From positions 11,609,501 to 11,673,500 of the forward strand of contig JAWUZG010000029.1 in NCBI GenBank assembly GCA_036785705.1: a stretch of DNA of 64,000 nucleotides. Direction: 5' to 3'. The stretch's first letter is position 1; each line of letters starts with the position of its first letter. Below are positions 63,213 to 64,000 of this stretch, piece after piece. Below the pieces are notes generated by a model. The model searched no databases, had not been told where the DNA came from, and saw only the letters and a program-made list of their open reading frames with translations. The position numbers were made by a program, and so were the translations under genes. Origin of the DNA: Acanthornis magna. Its lineage: Eukaryota > Chordata > Aves > Passeriformes > Acanthizidae.

Positions 63213-64000
63213 GTAAGTTTCTTTCCTTGTTTTGGGTGTTGATCATTAGAAGTATTTTGACATAGTTCTTAAAGTCCGTGATGATGATGTAAGTATGTTT
63301 TGCATGATCTCATGAGAAAACATGGATCTTCCCCTGCTAGACTAGATAAATCTACGTTGGTTAAAAAGAACATGTTGTCTGGTATATGAGTTGATGAGGA
63401 GAAGAATAAATGATGAGAACTGTATAGTTCATACAATCTTAAGAAAACAGTTTAGAGTGGATCTGGTCTAAAAGGCTACTTGCAAGTATGACAGAAGTAA
63501 TTTGAGCTTGATTTTCATTTGAATAAATAAAGAACTATTTTTATGGCTGAGTGCAACACGGCAAACCTTTTACATAACCAGGCAGTAGGATCCTGTATAT
63601 CCTGCACTTCTGTGGCCACAAAACTGTGCTACAAAATCAAAGCTTTAATTTAAACAAACCTTTCTAGTTTGTACGGTTGCAAAGAAAACCAAATGTAAAC
63701 AGTTTGTTCCCTACAGACTACAGAAAATGGGAAATTATAGTTAGTATGAATGAATAATACCATTCAGAACAGTTCACTTAGGCTTCAGTGATGACCCAAA
63801 TGTGTCATCTTCCCTGGTAGGATGTCTCATTTGTTTTGTTTTTTTTCTTGCTCTTTTGAGTACTTGTATGATATTGGACTGTTAGTAAAGTTGGGAGCGT
63901 TTGTGTGTAACTGATGCTACTGGATATGTGACCCTGCTTTGACATGCTAATCAACAAAATAATAATAATAGCTTAAAAATTGTTTTATAATAGCCATCTG
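63213..64000 (+). other. SEPTIN7: SEPTIN7 intron 2 (partial, runs off right edge)
   Basis: Begins with the donor GTAAGT and runs to the end of the window. No exon, repeat family or RNA gene is recognised. The exon carrying the P-loop lies to the right. Confidence 0.85.

Noticed and set aside
1..64000. CRISPR arrays, operons, riboswitches, tRNA or rRNA genes
   Set aside because: None were seen. The composition, introns and CR1 repeats indicate vertebrate nuclear DNA, where arrays and operons are not expected, and no tRNA-like cloverleaf or rRNA segment was recognised.

Overview
The window looks like a piece of a bird chromosome. The evidence is the set of CR1 LINE fragments with avian-type 3' ends (ATTCTRTG-like tails), very sparse coding sequence with vertebrate-type introns, two CpG-island promoters, and conserved vertebrate exons. 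I cannot name the species from the sequence. No bacterial, plasmid or phage gene organisation is present. Almost all the short open frames are chance frames in introns, intergenic DNA, CpG islands or CR1 copies.

Two protein-coding genes are supported, both partial and arranged head to head. (1) HERPUD2 (minus strand) occupies positions 1 to about 7.4 kb. Coding exon 1 (7002-7148) and exon 2 (1040-1117) together encode the first 75 residues, most of the ubiquitin-like domain. They are joined in phase 0 across a 5.9-kb intron, and the rest of the gene lies off the left edge. (2) SEPTIN7 (plus strand) starts in a large CpG island at about 43.8-45.4 kb. A leader exon ends at a splice donor just after an ATG (44660), an intron of about 18.4 kb follows, and the exon at 63110-63212 encodes the start of the conserved septin body up to the residue before the P-loop. 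The rest lies off the right edge. I recall the same divergent HERPUD2/SEPTIN7 order from human chromosome 7p14, which supports both calls.

Between the two promoters are about 36 kb with no supportable gene. It holds CR1 LINE relics (7.8-8.8, 10.2, 10.7-11.1, 23.8-24.7 and 40.5-41.0 kb), a compound TCTA/TC/AT microsatellite (36.7 kb) and a short CA repeat (26.8 kb). HERPUD2 intron 1 carries a compact 278-bp solo LTR flanked by perfect 8-bp direct repeats. SEPTIN7 intron 1 carries a CR1 3' end, an older CR1/L3-like relic, a long pyrimidine tract, two long poly-A runs and a G/T-rich stretch.

The two genes do not form an operon or shared pathway. HERPUD2 is a HERP-family ER membrane ubiquitin-like protein and SEPTIN7 is a core subunit of septin filaments. 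I found no convincing undescribed system. The observations most worth checking are the phase mismatch between the apparent SEPTIN7 start exon and its first conserved exon, the solo LTR with its unusually long target-site repeat, and a C/EBP-ATF-like site in the HERPUD2 promoter.
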